64,000 bases of DNA from Epiperipatus broadwayi. Lineage: Eukaryota > Onychophora > Udeonychophora > Euonychophora > Peripatidae. A model generated the notes under the pieces. The model did no database searches. It was given only the letters and a program-made list of their open reading frames with translations, and had not been told where the DNA came from. Below are positions 35,966-47,569 of this stretch, one piece after another. The DNA lies in the NCBI GenBank assembly GCA_028023455.1, contig JAQFVV010012490.1:992001-1056000 (forward strand), given 5' to 3'. Each line of letters opens with the position of its first letter. Within the stretch, counting starts at the first letter, position 1. The position numbers were made by a program, and so were the translations under genes.

Positions 35966-38900
35966 TTCCATATATATATATTGTAATACTGTGCTTTGAA
36001 CATTGTTTCTTGTACATGCTATAATAAAGTGTTTTGCTATGTTTGTTCATATTAAAAAAAAGTAAGCAATAAATAATTTAAAGTTACAGAGTAGAGTTTT
36101 ATTATATGCAGGTTATTTTGTCAACCTGGATGCTAAATATATGCCATTATTATGTTTCTTATCTGTATAATTAGTGATTCTAGTTGTTTAAAATATATTA
36201 AAATAGCTTTCATTATAGTAAGACATGTACTTGTATGAAGTGAAAATATAGCTAAAATTGTTCTAAAAGTTGTAGGAGTAAATAATATTCAGTAAATTAA
36301 TATTTTAAATTAAGTCTTCAGTTAATAAAGTTATTTGCTAAAATAAATATTTTAATTTAAAACAAAGCTTGTTAAACTAGATTTAAATAATAGGTTGTTT
36401 TAAAAAAATTAGTTACTGTTTTAATTCCTAACTAGCTATTAAAAATAATTATTTTTAATTAATAAAGTTTTTAAAGACAGTTAAATTTTGGATAAAATTA
36501 GTTTCTGTAGCTAAATAATAGATTTAATTATTTAAATCAGCTTTATTTAGTTAATATAGCAGTTTAAATTAAAGAAATAATTAACTTCCTGCCTACATGG
36601 GTGTGTAAATGTTTGTGCTTGCATGTATTAAACAGTTACTTGGTTTTAGTTGCCAACTTATTTAATTTTAAAAGGTAAAATTTTGATATTAAAATATTTT
36701 ATTAATCATGCAAAATAAAGGGTTAATTTTAAATTTTTTAAAGGTTTTAATAAAAGAGGGGAAGAAGAAGGTTATTTTAATTTAAAAATATAATAATTAT
36801 TTTAATTATCTTATTTATTAAGTTTGTTAATTAATAAGTTATAAATAACCTCTTTCAACTCAAGACTGTTAAAAAACATGTTATTTTAAAATAATCTAGG
36901 TTAATATGTTGTAATGATTCTTAGTTAATTACCGGAAATTAACCTTTTGGCCACAGATGTCTCTTTTTGTGGGCAGTAATTTAAGTTTGAGTGATGGATT
37001 AAATGGCTATAAAAGATCAGATCATCATTTTGAGGGACACTCATCATCTGTCTCTCTCGGTCACTCACTCTCACCTGGTCATACTGTTTGATCTGGTTCA
37101 TTTACCATCCATTCACTGCTGGTGCAACATCAAGAATAGTAATATTTTTATATATCTTTTATTTTTTAATTTTATTAATTTAAAACTTGTAATGCTGTGC
37201 TAATAAATTTAAGGCAAGTCTGCTCTATTCTTAGCCTTTCTTTAATTTAGAATTTTTATTATAAACTACTAACAAAAAATGCCATGGAAAAATAATTTAG
37301 TTATAAGTAAATTTCTTCATTTTTGCTTAATTATAAACTTTAAAATAAACCAGGTGATATAATGATAATCTTTAAACTTATGCGGGACATTGTACTAATT
37401 CATCTGTTTATTATTATCTATTATTTTAAAAGAAGGAAATTTAAACTCAAAGCCAAGGACTTATATTACTTAAACTTTAAAACATAAATAATTTGCTATG
37501 TGGACCGCTTTCATTATATGAACTGTTTAAGATAATTATATGTCATATTAATTTATAATGAATATAATACAATGCCTATCTCTTGAAAACTAATTATGCA
37601 GTTATCAAAAAAAGAAAATAATTTATTATTTTTACCACAGGAGAAACTGCTATTTAATTATATTTGCTCTCTCCAAATTTGTGCTAGTAAATAAAACATT
37701 CATGAGAAAAACCTGGATTTGACAAACTTATTTGGATTTTTTTTAAAAAATGAATAAATAATTTTTATATGCTTTATTCTCTCTGAATTTAAATTACAAA
37801 AATGTCTAAGGATATGAATGAAAAAAACTTTGAAATATATTTGTCTACTTAAAATAGTTTGCAATAATAATCCACAAAAGACATTTGATATGCATTGGGT
37901 TATTTGCAGGCTATTCAGTTTATTTAAAAAAATTGCTTTTAAAGAAAATATTGTTAAAATTCAAATACCTGGAATTGACTTGTATTATCATTTAAACTTG
38001 TGTGTGTGCTTCTTTTAAATATAAAGAAGTTATAGATATTATTGCTATATTTCACTGAAAACCACGGATCTGGAAATTTTTTATAAAATAAATAATGCTA
38101 CTCTTCGACATCGTTAAATGAATATTTTTCTAGCTAGCTATCATATTGGCCAACTTCTCCAAATAATGAATGTCATATTTAGATATAATTTAGAATTAAG
38201 ATCTTTTAAATACTTATTGCTATGCTTATCAAGAATTATATTTGCTGTTTTTTTTTTTAAAAAACTTATTCTTCATTGGTATGTCATATGTTTCTTTACA
38301 TGGACAAACTGCCAGAGAAGGATTATGCACCTCAGCAGACCGCTCTTAATGGAAAATTCCCATTAATGAACTAAAGTGTTTTTTTTTTTTTTTAAAAAAA
38401 TATTTTTATTTTATTTTAATATTATTATGATATTCTTATCATTAAGTCATATGTCAAGGTAATTTTTATTGCTATTGTTATTTTAATGGGTTATGCTAGA
38501 ATGTGTTGCTATCTCAGGTAAATTTTAAACATTTCATTATGTGCTGGTTTTATTAAATTTTACGATATTTTATCCATTAGAGATATTCATCTCTTACATT
38601 TATTTTCTATTATAAGGTTTATGAGTGTTTCACTCACTCATTGGTAAAACAGTTTTAAAAGTGTTTATCAGAAGTCTAGTATGCTTATAATTATTATAAT
38701 ATAATAGCTTACCGTTATATATCAATTTAATTGCATATTTATCTGCTTCATATTACTATACTTTATTTTGCATTACATCCACATATTTATTTAAATTTTG
38801 CACTATATATTTCATATATATGTGTATTTTTATTATATATTGCCAGAATTTTATTGTGCTTTTATTTTTAAATAATTTAATAGTCATTTGACTAACCACT

Positions 38901-41277
38901 ATTGTTGGTTTCAGAGATTGCTTAATGTTTGAATAATTTTATGTGTATATTAAATTAGTCATCTTATTAGTGTTAAGTTGTTATCTTGCTATCATTTTGT
39001 ATGAGGTATTTGCCTTAAAAATTAGGCCTATTTATAATGGTTTATTGTGCCTTGTGGGATCAAGCTCTCCCCATGGTTTGTTATTCCATGAGTTGATAGT
39101 GCAATGTATTTTTGTGATAGTTATCACATCTCATTATTATTAAAGGGACCTAGATCCCTAGAGAGGATCATATATATTAGTGGGTCTTTCCACATTTTCC
39201 TGATGTGCTGTGACAAAGTCCAGGCATCCTCTTTTGCCTCAGATGTAGTATTTGGAAGTCACCATTCTTGTTGATATTTTCTTGCTTGGAGCCTATGTTT
39301 TGCCTATCATTCATGATGAACTTTTATATTTTCCACCAGAATAGGTGAAGTTATCTTTGTATTAGAATTGCCATGGCAATGATTAGTAAGTTTATGAAGA
39401 GTTACTTCTTTAGGTAGCATTATGTACAGTGCTTTGTGGTACATAAAAATGTCTGTATTGTGTTTCTGAGTCATTTGGCCTGCCACAAGTAAAACAAGAA
39501 TATTTTTTACCTTTTAAACATTTAATATTTAGCACTTGGCATTTAGATAATACATATATCTTATGTTAGCTGTATACCCATCTGGATCGCCTCGCTGGTG
39601 GATTTTTAAGTCATTTAATATTTAAAATATTATTATGTGGATTTGGTATGATTTATTTGTATGACTTCTGGTAAACACCCCACATTACATTTAAAAATTT
39701 ATGTAGAAGCTTAAAATAGTGTGAGGCAATCTTAGTCAAGTTGTGTTTATTAATACTCCGCTAGTGTATAATGCAATATTAATTTAGTTGCCTAGAATCC
39801 ATAATTACTAATATTATATTAGTCTATTATTTATTTAAGCTCAGTTAATTTTAATTTAGCCTAGTAGTGTGCTATTTTGCCTTTAAGGCTATATCAAAAG
39901 TTACTTGACAAAACTGTGTATTTTAAATTAAATTTTAGCTCAGCTTAGTATAAGCTAAAGTTTTGGTATTACTATTTCTAATTTTTAATTGTCCATAAGC
40001 CATGTGGAAATATTTGATGTATAATCGACCTAAAAGATTTGTATTTGAATTTCAGTAAAATAGTCAGTAAAGGTCTGGATGCGCTTATGTGCCAACTGAT
40101 GTAAACTATTTGTAACAGTGCTTATGTTGGCAAATAATTCCGAATGTTTGATGTAAATAAAATAAAAACTTGTACATATTATTTTTATATCTAATCGTTA
40201 ATAAACTTAATTGTTGTTATTTAAAAAGTATTTAGTTTCTGTTTTTCTATATGCCATTTGTCTTGAGTTCACTAAGATTTACGAGTCCATTAAAGTTATT
40301 AAGTTTGCTATTTGCAAAGATATTACAATGTTCACAACTCTGATTTTTATTAGAAATCTGGGTGACAGATAACCCAATTTTGCAATTCCAAAACTTGACA
40401 TTTCCAATGAAAATCTTTTACAAAAACTTCTCTATTCCAAAGATTGAAATTGCATATAAGAGAAATTAAAATTGAATATTTTAAGATAAATTCAGATTAA
40501 TACAATTTTTAGTGAAGATTATTCATGCTACTTTCAGACTGCACTTATTATTAATTATTTCTTTATAATTTGAAGTTATAATCATTGCACTTGATAATTT
40601 AGTTTGTGTTGTCTATGGAATAATAGAAAGACAAAATGTATCCTTTTCTTTCTATTGTTTTCGAATGATATCCTGGATAAATGGCTATCATTATTCTGAA
40701 TTTAGTATATTTTATTATGCAATTACTTAGCAAATTAAATATTTTTTTTGTGTAATTATTTTTGTTGTGACATAATATTGGGAAGCATTTTCTTATAAGA
40801 AAAGTATATGCCTCCTAGAGTCTCCCAGGATATCAGTCATTCATTGGCAACCAGTGATTACCGAAGAATTTTTTAAAGATATTCAGAATCCTGAGATGAT
40901 CATTATTGTTATAATGTTCATATTATTGAATAAGTCATTCATTTAACTTACATTATTGTTAATAGCACAAGACTTTTTTTAATTATTCCATGTGATATTA
41001 GAGAAAGACCCTGTATTTTATTGTTACTCTGCAAGAGTAATTGAATTCATGCTTTCTTTGACATTCTGATATGACAAATATTAAATATTGAGATATTTTA
41101 AGATGAAGATTAGTATAAAATGTTTCTGGTGGTGCAAATAACTTATATACTGGGGGGGGGGGAGTCATATCTTAAAGTATTTTATAAATAAGAGTGAAGT
41201 TTTTCCTCTTCTTAATTTCATTAGTAATTATTTAATTGTGTAATAAGTATTAAGCCAATAAACATCATAGAGTTTTT
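35966..41277. other. Long gene-free stretch with an LTR-like promoter inside
   Basis: No credible coding frame. After a TA run the sequence begins TGTAATACTGTGC (35983). At 37003-37018 is GGCTATAAAAGATCAGA, a TATA-box-like promoter on the plus strand, followed by a CT-rich block (GTCTCTCTCGGTCACTC) and, about 190 bases on, AATAAATTTAAGGCAAGTC, a polyadenylation-like signal. That order is typical of an LTR, but no second copy or 3' boundary was found. A run of 11 G lies at 41152-41162. Confidence 0.35.
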
Positions 41278-41288
41278 CCTGTTGTAAT
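41278..41288. repeat. Target-site duplication of LINE B (left copy)
   Basis: CCTGTTGTAAT, repeated exactly at 43779-43789 on the other side of the element. Confidence 0.85.
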
Positions 41289-41467
41289 CATCATCATCAT
41301 CATCATCAACTATTATCAATCCACTGCAGGATGAAGGTCTCTCCATGTTCAATCCATCTTTTCATATCTTTAGCTTCTCTTCTCCACATCACCCCTGCAC
41401 ACTTTCCTATTTCATCCATCCATCTCACATGTGGTCTCTTTCTGGGTCTTTTACAATCACTTGGAAT

Positions 41468-43770
41468 CTAGTTCAAAATTTCAATTGTCCATCTCCTATC
41501 ATCTCTTCTAGCAATATGTCCAGCCCAATTACACTTCAGTCTTTTAATTTTTTCATTGAGGTCAGTAACACCTGTTTGTTCTCTTACCCATACATTGCAT
41601 TTTTGATCTCTTCTTGTTACTCCCAACATGCATCTCTCCATACTTCTTTGAGCAGTCTGAAGTCTCTGTATTGCTCTTCTATTAAGTGTCCAAGTCTCAG
41701 ATCCATAAGTAGGAACTGGCAAAACACATTTATTAAAAACCTTCCTTTTCAAACACATAGGCATATTTCCTTTTAGTTTCAAGTTGTTTCTACCAAAAGC
41801 ACTCCAACCAAGTTTAATTCTATGATTAATTTCATCCATTATGTTTCCATCTGTATTAATAATCTGACCAAGGTATTTGTAACTGTTAACTTCTTCTAAC
41901 TCATCATAATCAATCTTTATTTTCATATTTTGAGAAAATCTATTAAACATTACTTTAGTCTTTTTAACATTTATCTTTAGTCTTACTTTCATCTGGTAAC
42001 TCCTGCAATATTTTCTGTAGCTCTAAAGCATTATTTGCAAAAATAACTACATCATCTGCAAAATCTAAATGATTTAAATAATCTCCATTTACTTTCACTC
42101 CTTTAGCTTCCCATTTTAATCCACAAAATACTTCTTGCAGCACTGGTGTAAAAAAGTTTTGGAGATATGGAGTCACCCTGTCTTACACCCTTTTTCAATG
42201 TTGATTTTTCTATTATCATTATGTAATCTAATTGTTGCTGTTGCATTTTTATAAATATTCTTTAAAATATGGCAATATCCTGGATCTACACCTTGATGAT
42301 CCAATGCTTTAATCACTGGAGAAATGTTTATAGAATCAAATGCCTTTTCATAATCTACAAATCCTAAGCATAATGGCAAATCATATTCATTTGTCATTTC
42401 TATAACTTCTCTCAATACCTGGATATGATCTACTGTACTAAAACGACTTTTAAATCCAGCTTGTTCTCTTGGTTGGTGGAAATCCAGTGTTTTCTGTAGA
42501 TGAGTTGTAATTATCTTAGTAAAAATTTTGTATAAAACTGATAAAAGGCTGATAGGTCTGTAATTTCTAATATCTTCTTTATCACCTTTTTTAAATATTA
42601 ATATTAATACTGCATTCTTGCAATCATCTGATACATCTTTATCATTTAGACATTTGGTATATAACTTTGCTAAAAAAAATTATATTTCTTCACCTGCTTC
42701 TTTTAATATATCAATTATAATTCCATCATTACCTGGAGCCTTCCCTTTCTTCATAAATTTAATTGCATGTCTCACTTCCTCATTCAAAATTCTGGGCAAT
42801 TCGGAAGATATAATAGGTATAGGAGGTACTTGTTCTTTATTACTATATAATTCTTGATAGAAGACTTCTACACATTTCATTATGTCATCTCTCTTTTTAA
42901 TAATAATGCCGTCTTTTTTTCTTATTGCAGATATAAATTTCCTTCCAATACCAAAATGTTGTTTCACACTCTTTAGACTTTTATTCTCTTCTACAACTTT
43001 CCTTGCTAGTTCACAATAATACTTTCTTATATCATTTTCAATTCTTTTCCGCACCATTTTACAAAATTCAAGATATTCAATCTTTTTAATGCATCATTGT
43101 TGTATATCCTCACATTCCTTCTTTTTTTCATAAATTCTCTAGTCTCAGTAGAAATTTTATTGGTCAATTGCTGCTTTTTTCTACCAGCTATCTTTGTTGC
43201 AGTTTTTAAAAGTGTATCAGTTATTTTCCTATTAATGTCATTCAAATCTAAATCATGTTCAAAATCTACTAATACTTGAAACCGATTTGTAAGTTCTAAT
43301 TTAAATTCATTAGAATGTTTCTGAAGATTAGGAATATCAACTGTAAATATTGTTTTTCTTAATAATTTTTGTCTCTCTAATTTTGCATTAACATGTATCT
43401 TACATCTTAGTAATCGATGATCACTTCCTGTGTTAAATTTATTAAGAACATTACAATCTTCAAATATGTATTTTCTGTTAGTCAAAATATAATCCAATTC
43501 TGCTGTACCTTCATTTGGATTCTTCCATGTCCATTTCCTTTTAACATTTTTCTCAAAAAAATAATTCATAATATAAAGTTTTTCTTTTTCTGCAAACTCC
43601 ATAAGTCTATGTCCTCTGTTTTTCTTTTTCTGCAAACTCCACAAGTCTATGTCCTCTCTCATTTCTATTACCATAACCAAAATTACCTACAGCATTTTCA
43701 TCTTTCATTTGTTTACCAATTCTAGCATTAAAGTCTGCCATAACAATTTTAAAATGTTGTTTACTCTGAT
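41468..43770 (-). pseudogene. LINE B endonuclease-reverse transcriptase (broken)
   Basis: Order on the minus strand: endonuclease C-terminal half (about 43770-43400) with ADFNARIGKQ, RGHRLMEFAEKE, WTWKNPNEGTAELDYIL and GSDHRLLRCKI; linker (about 43400-42900); RT fingers and palm with FKKGDKEDIRNYRPISLL, REQAGFKS, DYEKAFDSI (42173-42415) and LDFADDVVIFANN (41964-42176); thumb and C-terminus (41468-41992) with VNSYKYLGQIINTDG, GSETWTLNRRAIQRLQTAQR and WAGHIARRDDRRW. Catalytic residues survive, but a 40 bp tandem duplication near 43.6 kb, several stops and frameshifts disable it. Confidence 0.88.
43579..43658. repeat. 40 bp tandem duplication inside LINE B
   Basis: CTTTTTCTGCAAACTCCATA and CTTTTTCTGCAAACTCCACA occur 40 bases apart with the rest of the unit also repeated (AAGTCTATGTCCTCT). 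Because 40 is not a multiple of three, it shifts the reading frame: the RGHRLxEFAEKEK segment is encoded twice, in different frames. Confidence 0.9.
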
Positions 43771-43787
43771 CAAAAAAGCCTGTTGTA

Positions 43788-43792
<5 letters not shown>

Positions 43793-43825
<33 letters not shown>
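43793..43825. repeat. TTA microsatellite
   Basis: About 11 tandem TTA units just outside the right target duplication of LINE B. Confidence 0.95.
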
Positions 43826-43980
43826 GTATCCTTTCTTTTATTGTAATCACCACTGAGTCTAGTCCATGTTCCAGACATAAGAATCTCTCCCATTATACAA
43901 TCTCTCTCCCATATTTATTTTTATTATTTCAGTATTTCCATAATTCCCTCATTTTTTTCTCATAGGTTACAATATATATA

Positions 43981-44716
43981 TGATCAATAGATGGCGTTTT
44001 ACCAAAACCACCAAAACAAGTGTAAAATTTGTTTACATAAGTGACAAAAGAGTTAGAATTAACTATCTCTTTCATTTGCTCACCCTCAGATCATCTGATT
44101 TCAAGCTATTTGCTATCATCAGTGAAGGATAGAGCTAGAAACTAGATCTAAACACTGACTCCAAGTGTTTATGCAAAACGTTTCTATCAGTTTGCAAGTG
44201 TGAATTTTTCAGACTGGTAAAGTCTTCAAACTCTTTTGTCATTTATGTAAACAAATTTTACACTTGTTTCGATGGTTTTGGTAAAATGCCATCTATTGAT
44301 CATAAATAACAAGTGATAGCAAGTTACGTGAATAACTTGGTTTTTGTTTTTCATAAATGTACCTTTAAAGGTTTCTTGCAATGATATATATTGCAGATAC
44401 TTTGACTACGTGGTGAAACTGAACTGAGATCAGACCCATATGGATATCTGGCTTGTTAGGCTGAGTTTGAAGACTTTATCGGTCTGAAAAATTCACACTT
44501 GCAAACTGATAGAAACGTTTTGCATAAACACTTGGAGTCAGTGTAAAGTACTAGTTTCTAACTCTATTCTTCACTGATGATAGCAAATCATCTTGAAATC
44601 AGCTGATTTGAGGGTGAGCAAATGAAAGAGATAGTTAATTCTGACTCTTTCATCGTTTATGTAAACAAATTTTGCACTTGTTTTGGTGGTTTTGGTAAAA
44701 CGCCATCTATTGATCA
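43981..44716. repeat. Fold-back element, 250 bp arms, with an extra end copy in the loop
   Basis: The left arm 43981-44233 begins TGATCAATAGATGGCG and pairs with the right arm 44463-44716, which ends CGCCATCTATTGATCA. The spacer (44234-44462) contains a further direct copy of the right terminal part (44238-44354, matching about 44643-44768), so three versions of the end are present. TA runs flank both sides. There is no transposase. Likely a fold-back or MITE-type element that has undergone internal rearrangement. Confidence 0.85.
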
Positions 44717-44776
44717 TAAATAACAAGTGATAGCAAGTTATGTGAATAACTTGTTTTTGTTTTTCATATATATATA

Positions 44777-46120
44777 TTGTAGCCCTTGGGTTTGCCCAAG
44801 ACTCCATTTTTTTAATTAACTATGTAAGATAATGTTTAATAAAAATTTTCCTCATAGTTTGTATATATATATATATTTTTTCAATAGACAAACTCTCTAG
44901 CCAATGCTAGGTTTGAACCCATATTCATAGGGATTGCATATGTTTTACTTGGTAGGCAATCTAAACATTTGTCATTAAAAGATTTCTAGGCAAAAGATTG
45001 TTTTAGTTAATATTAATTTATGGGACAATTTAATATTAAAGATATAATTTGTTAGATAAGCAATATTTATGCATCATTTAATAGTTGGAGTGAAAAAGAA
45101 GAGAGGGGGATGTGTGATTTTTACAACTACTTCAGAGAGTGGAAATAGAGAGTCATAGTTTTACATTGACAGGTTAGAACTAAATAGTTCATGAAATTAA
45201 ATTGTAAAAAAAAATTAAGGATTAGAATATTAAACAGTTGGTTTAATTAAAAATTGTACATGTGAAACATGGTGTGTGTATTTAATCTAGTTGTAGATTT
45301 TTATTATAAAGTTCACAATTAAATAATAATTATTCCATGTCTCTCATGAGGAACTCCTCTAAAGAAGAAATTAATTAGTTTTAATAATTTATTCAAAGCA
45401 GCCAAAATTTCAGTCAAGATTCTGGGTTTGAAGTTAGGCTGCTATACATTTTTTTATTATAGAAAAAGTAAAAGGAGGGATAGAGCTTTCTCATTTATTC
45501 TGAGGAGAAAGCTTTCTGTCATTTGTTCTTTGGTGTGATTTCCATGAGCATAAAATTACCAAAGTAAATTACTAGAGTGATTTAAGTGATATATATGACA
45601 CAGGAATTTAAGTTTAAAATTAATTGGTGATTATCCATTGGCATGCAGATATGAATTTTCCAGGTGGTTTTTTTTCAAGAGGGCAGAAGTTTAAAATAAC
45701 AAGAAAGAAAAGAAACAATAGGCAATTAATCAGGAAAACACTGGCCAGATATTGGAAGGGTTTTGGAAGGTCACTGCTGGGGGGAGGGAAAATGAAGGAA
45801 GCCAGACACTATAAGAGCTCACTCTTTTGTTGAGGGGGAGCTTTATCTCAATCTCTTTTGGCTGGTCTCTCTTATTGGTTATCTCTCTTACAAGTTCTCT
45901 CATCATCAGTTTATAAATAAGCCTTGCTGTAAAGGTTTAAAGAAATTTTTTCAAAAAAAAGAAAAGAGAGAAAAGAAATTGTTAAGTTATTTTGTCTGTC
46001 TCTTGAACAACAAACTTAGCCAAATTTAATAATATAAGTAAAAAAATGTTTGTTAAGTTATTTTGTCTGTCTCTTGAACAACAAACTTAGCCAAATTTAA
46101 TAATATAAGTAAAAAAATGA
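44777..46120 (+). other. Possible LTR-like segment with TATA box and tandem duplication
   Basis: Directly after a TA run the sequence starts TGTAGCCCTTGGG (44777). At about 45810 is CACTATAAGAGCTCACTC, a TATA-like promoter, followed by CT-rich sequence and TATAAATAAGCCTTGCTG near 45914. A 71 bp tandem duplication follows (45979-46049, 46050-46120). The layout resembles an LTR, but no partner LTR or 3' end was identified. The open frame 45624-45833 is unrecognised. Confidence 0.3.
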
Positions 46121-47371
46121 CTCTTGAGTAAAGTTTAAATTAGGTGCACATCATTCTCCTGAAATTAATCAATGTCACAAATTTTGATTTTGTATATAAA
46201 GCATTAAATCTGAACACTATAATTTCATATAAAGCATTAAATCTGAATACTAAGTGAATTGAAAAATACAACAAGAAGTGGACTTATATATTTAAAAATT
46301 AAAACAAGTTCTATTCAACTGTAATCCACAGAAACCAAAATGAAAAAATCTTAGCAGCATGAAAACTTTGTACATTTTGGCATAGGAATCAAACTCTATC
46401 ACAGGGACTCTTTCTATATAAAGCAATGTGCACACACAAACAAACCAAAGAAGAAGAAAAAGGAAAAATGGAAACCAGAAACCTGAAGGACACTTCCCAG
46501 ATAAATTGTTATTATTTTGGGGGTAGATGAAATTAATATCAAGTCATTTTGTATGTGCCTGTTAAATGCTTTAATTATTACCATTATCATTTAGGAGTAG
46601 ATGAAATTAATATCAAGATATTCTGCATGTGCCTTGTTTTAAATGCTTTACATTTTTTGTGTGAAAAGAATGAGATATTATTGTGGAAAATTTTTTTTGG
46701 ATTGGATCAGGAATTCTGATCAGGTGCTTAAACCTAGTGCTATGTTTTATGAAGGTTGTGTGACTGTTGTGCTAAAACATCATCATTATCCTATAAAAGT
46801 GCAGAGTAGTTTTAAAATTTTAGTGCACATTTCTTATTACTATTACCATAAAGTTAAAGCTAGATACAAGCTAATTAAGGCTTGGAAAAATTATTGGCTC
46901 ATGTTCTAGTGTACTATTTCACAAGAGTAATGTAGATATGAAAGTTTTACTTGTACAAATTGATGTTAGACCTGTATATAATGTGGATGGATGAGCTTCC
47001 CACCAAGCTAGTGAAGTCATAGTTTAGCTCACTCACTAAGATGTTTATACTATATTTATGATGTATTTAAACACAGTGGAAGAGTTTTCCTACTTGGTTG
47101 TTTTCTACACCATAAGATGATTTCTTTGTTCATGGCCAGAGGTTAATAGGTAAACCCAAGTCTCTTTGTATGACTATAAAAATTCTAGCATATCTCAACC
47201 TTAGTGAAAAGGTTTTCTCTTATTCAGCTTACTGCCTGCCTCATGTTAATGTTGATATTCCTTACAGGTGTATGAAATATAGCTATTACTAAGCATTACT
47301 TATAAATGTTGGATACAGGGTCGCAAACGCAATTTGATGTCGGGGTGTGGATAGTGTGTGTGCAATTGGTA
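46121..47371. other. Unassigned stretch with a short direct duplication
   Basis: GGTAGATGAAATTAATATCAAG (about 46523) and AGTAGATGAAATTAATATCAAG (about 46595) begin a diverged direct repeat of about 55 bases. The open frame 46643-46909 has no recognisable domain. Confidence 0.35.
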
Positions 47372-47388
47372 TACTTGAACATTGTTTT
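47372..47388. repeat. Target-site duplication of LINE C (left copy)
   Basis: TACTTGAACATTGTTTT, 17 bp, repeated exactly at 53324-53340. Confidence 0.9.
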
Positions 47389-47569
47389 TTTTTATAAAAA
47401 TAGATATTTATTAGAAACTATTGAGAGTAACTAGCTGTACATGTATGTAAATTCTTGATGCTAGTGTACCAGTGTCACTGTTGAGTCATGTAACACTTGA
47501 GCTTCGACAGATATTGATGCATGTTCACTGATCTGGTAGGGTGACCGTGTTCCAGGTTTCTTGGTATAG

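Larger units (their letters stand above)
41289..43778 (-). mobile_element. 5'-truncated APE-type LINE, family B (RTE-like)
   Basis: The element lies between exact 11 bp duplications. Its 3' end (left) is a GAT repeat in minus orientation (41289-41308), the microsatellite-type tail usual in RTE-like LINEs, preceded by CCTGCAGTGGATTGAT. The 5' end is truncated inside the endonuclease: the first readable protein is FFDQSKQHFKIVMADFNARI near 43770. LINEs are commonly truncated this way because reverse transcription starts at the 3' end. Other copies of the family lie at 33850-35965 and about 62695-63185. Confidence 0.9.

Noticed and set aside
41289-41308. CRISPR-like short repeats (ATC and TTA runs)
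   Set aside because: Simple microsatellites without unique spacers, in a eukaryotic context.
41345-41776. 143-codon plus-strand open frame
   Set aside because: It is the antisense shadow of the LINE B RT C-terminus, which has clear motifs on the minus strand.
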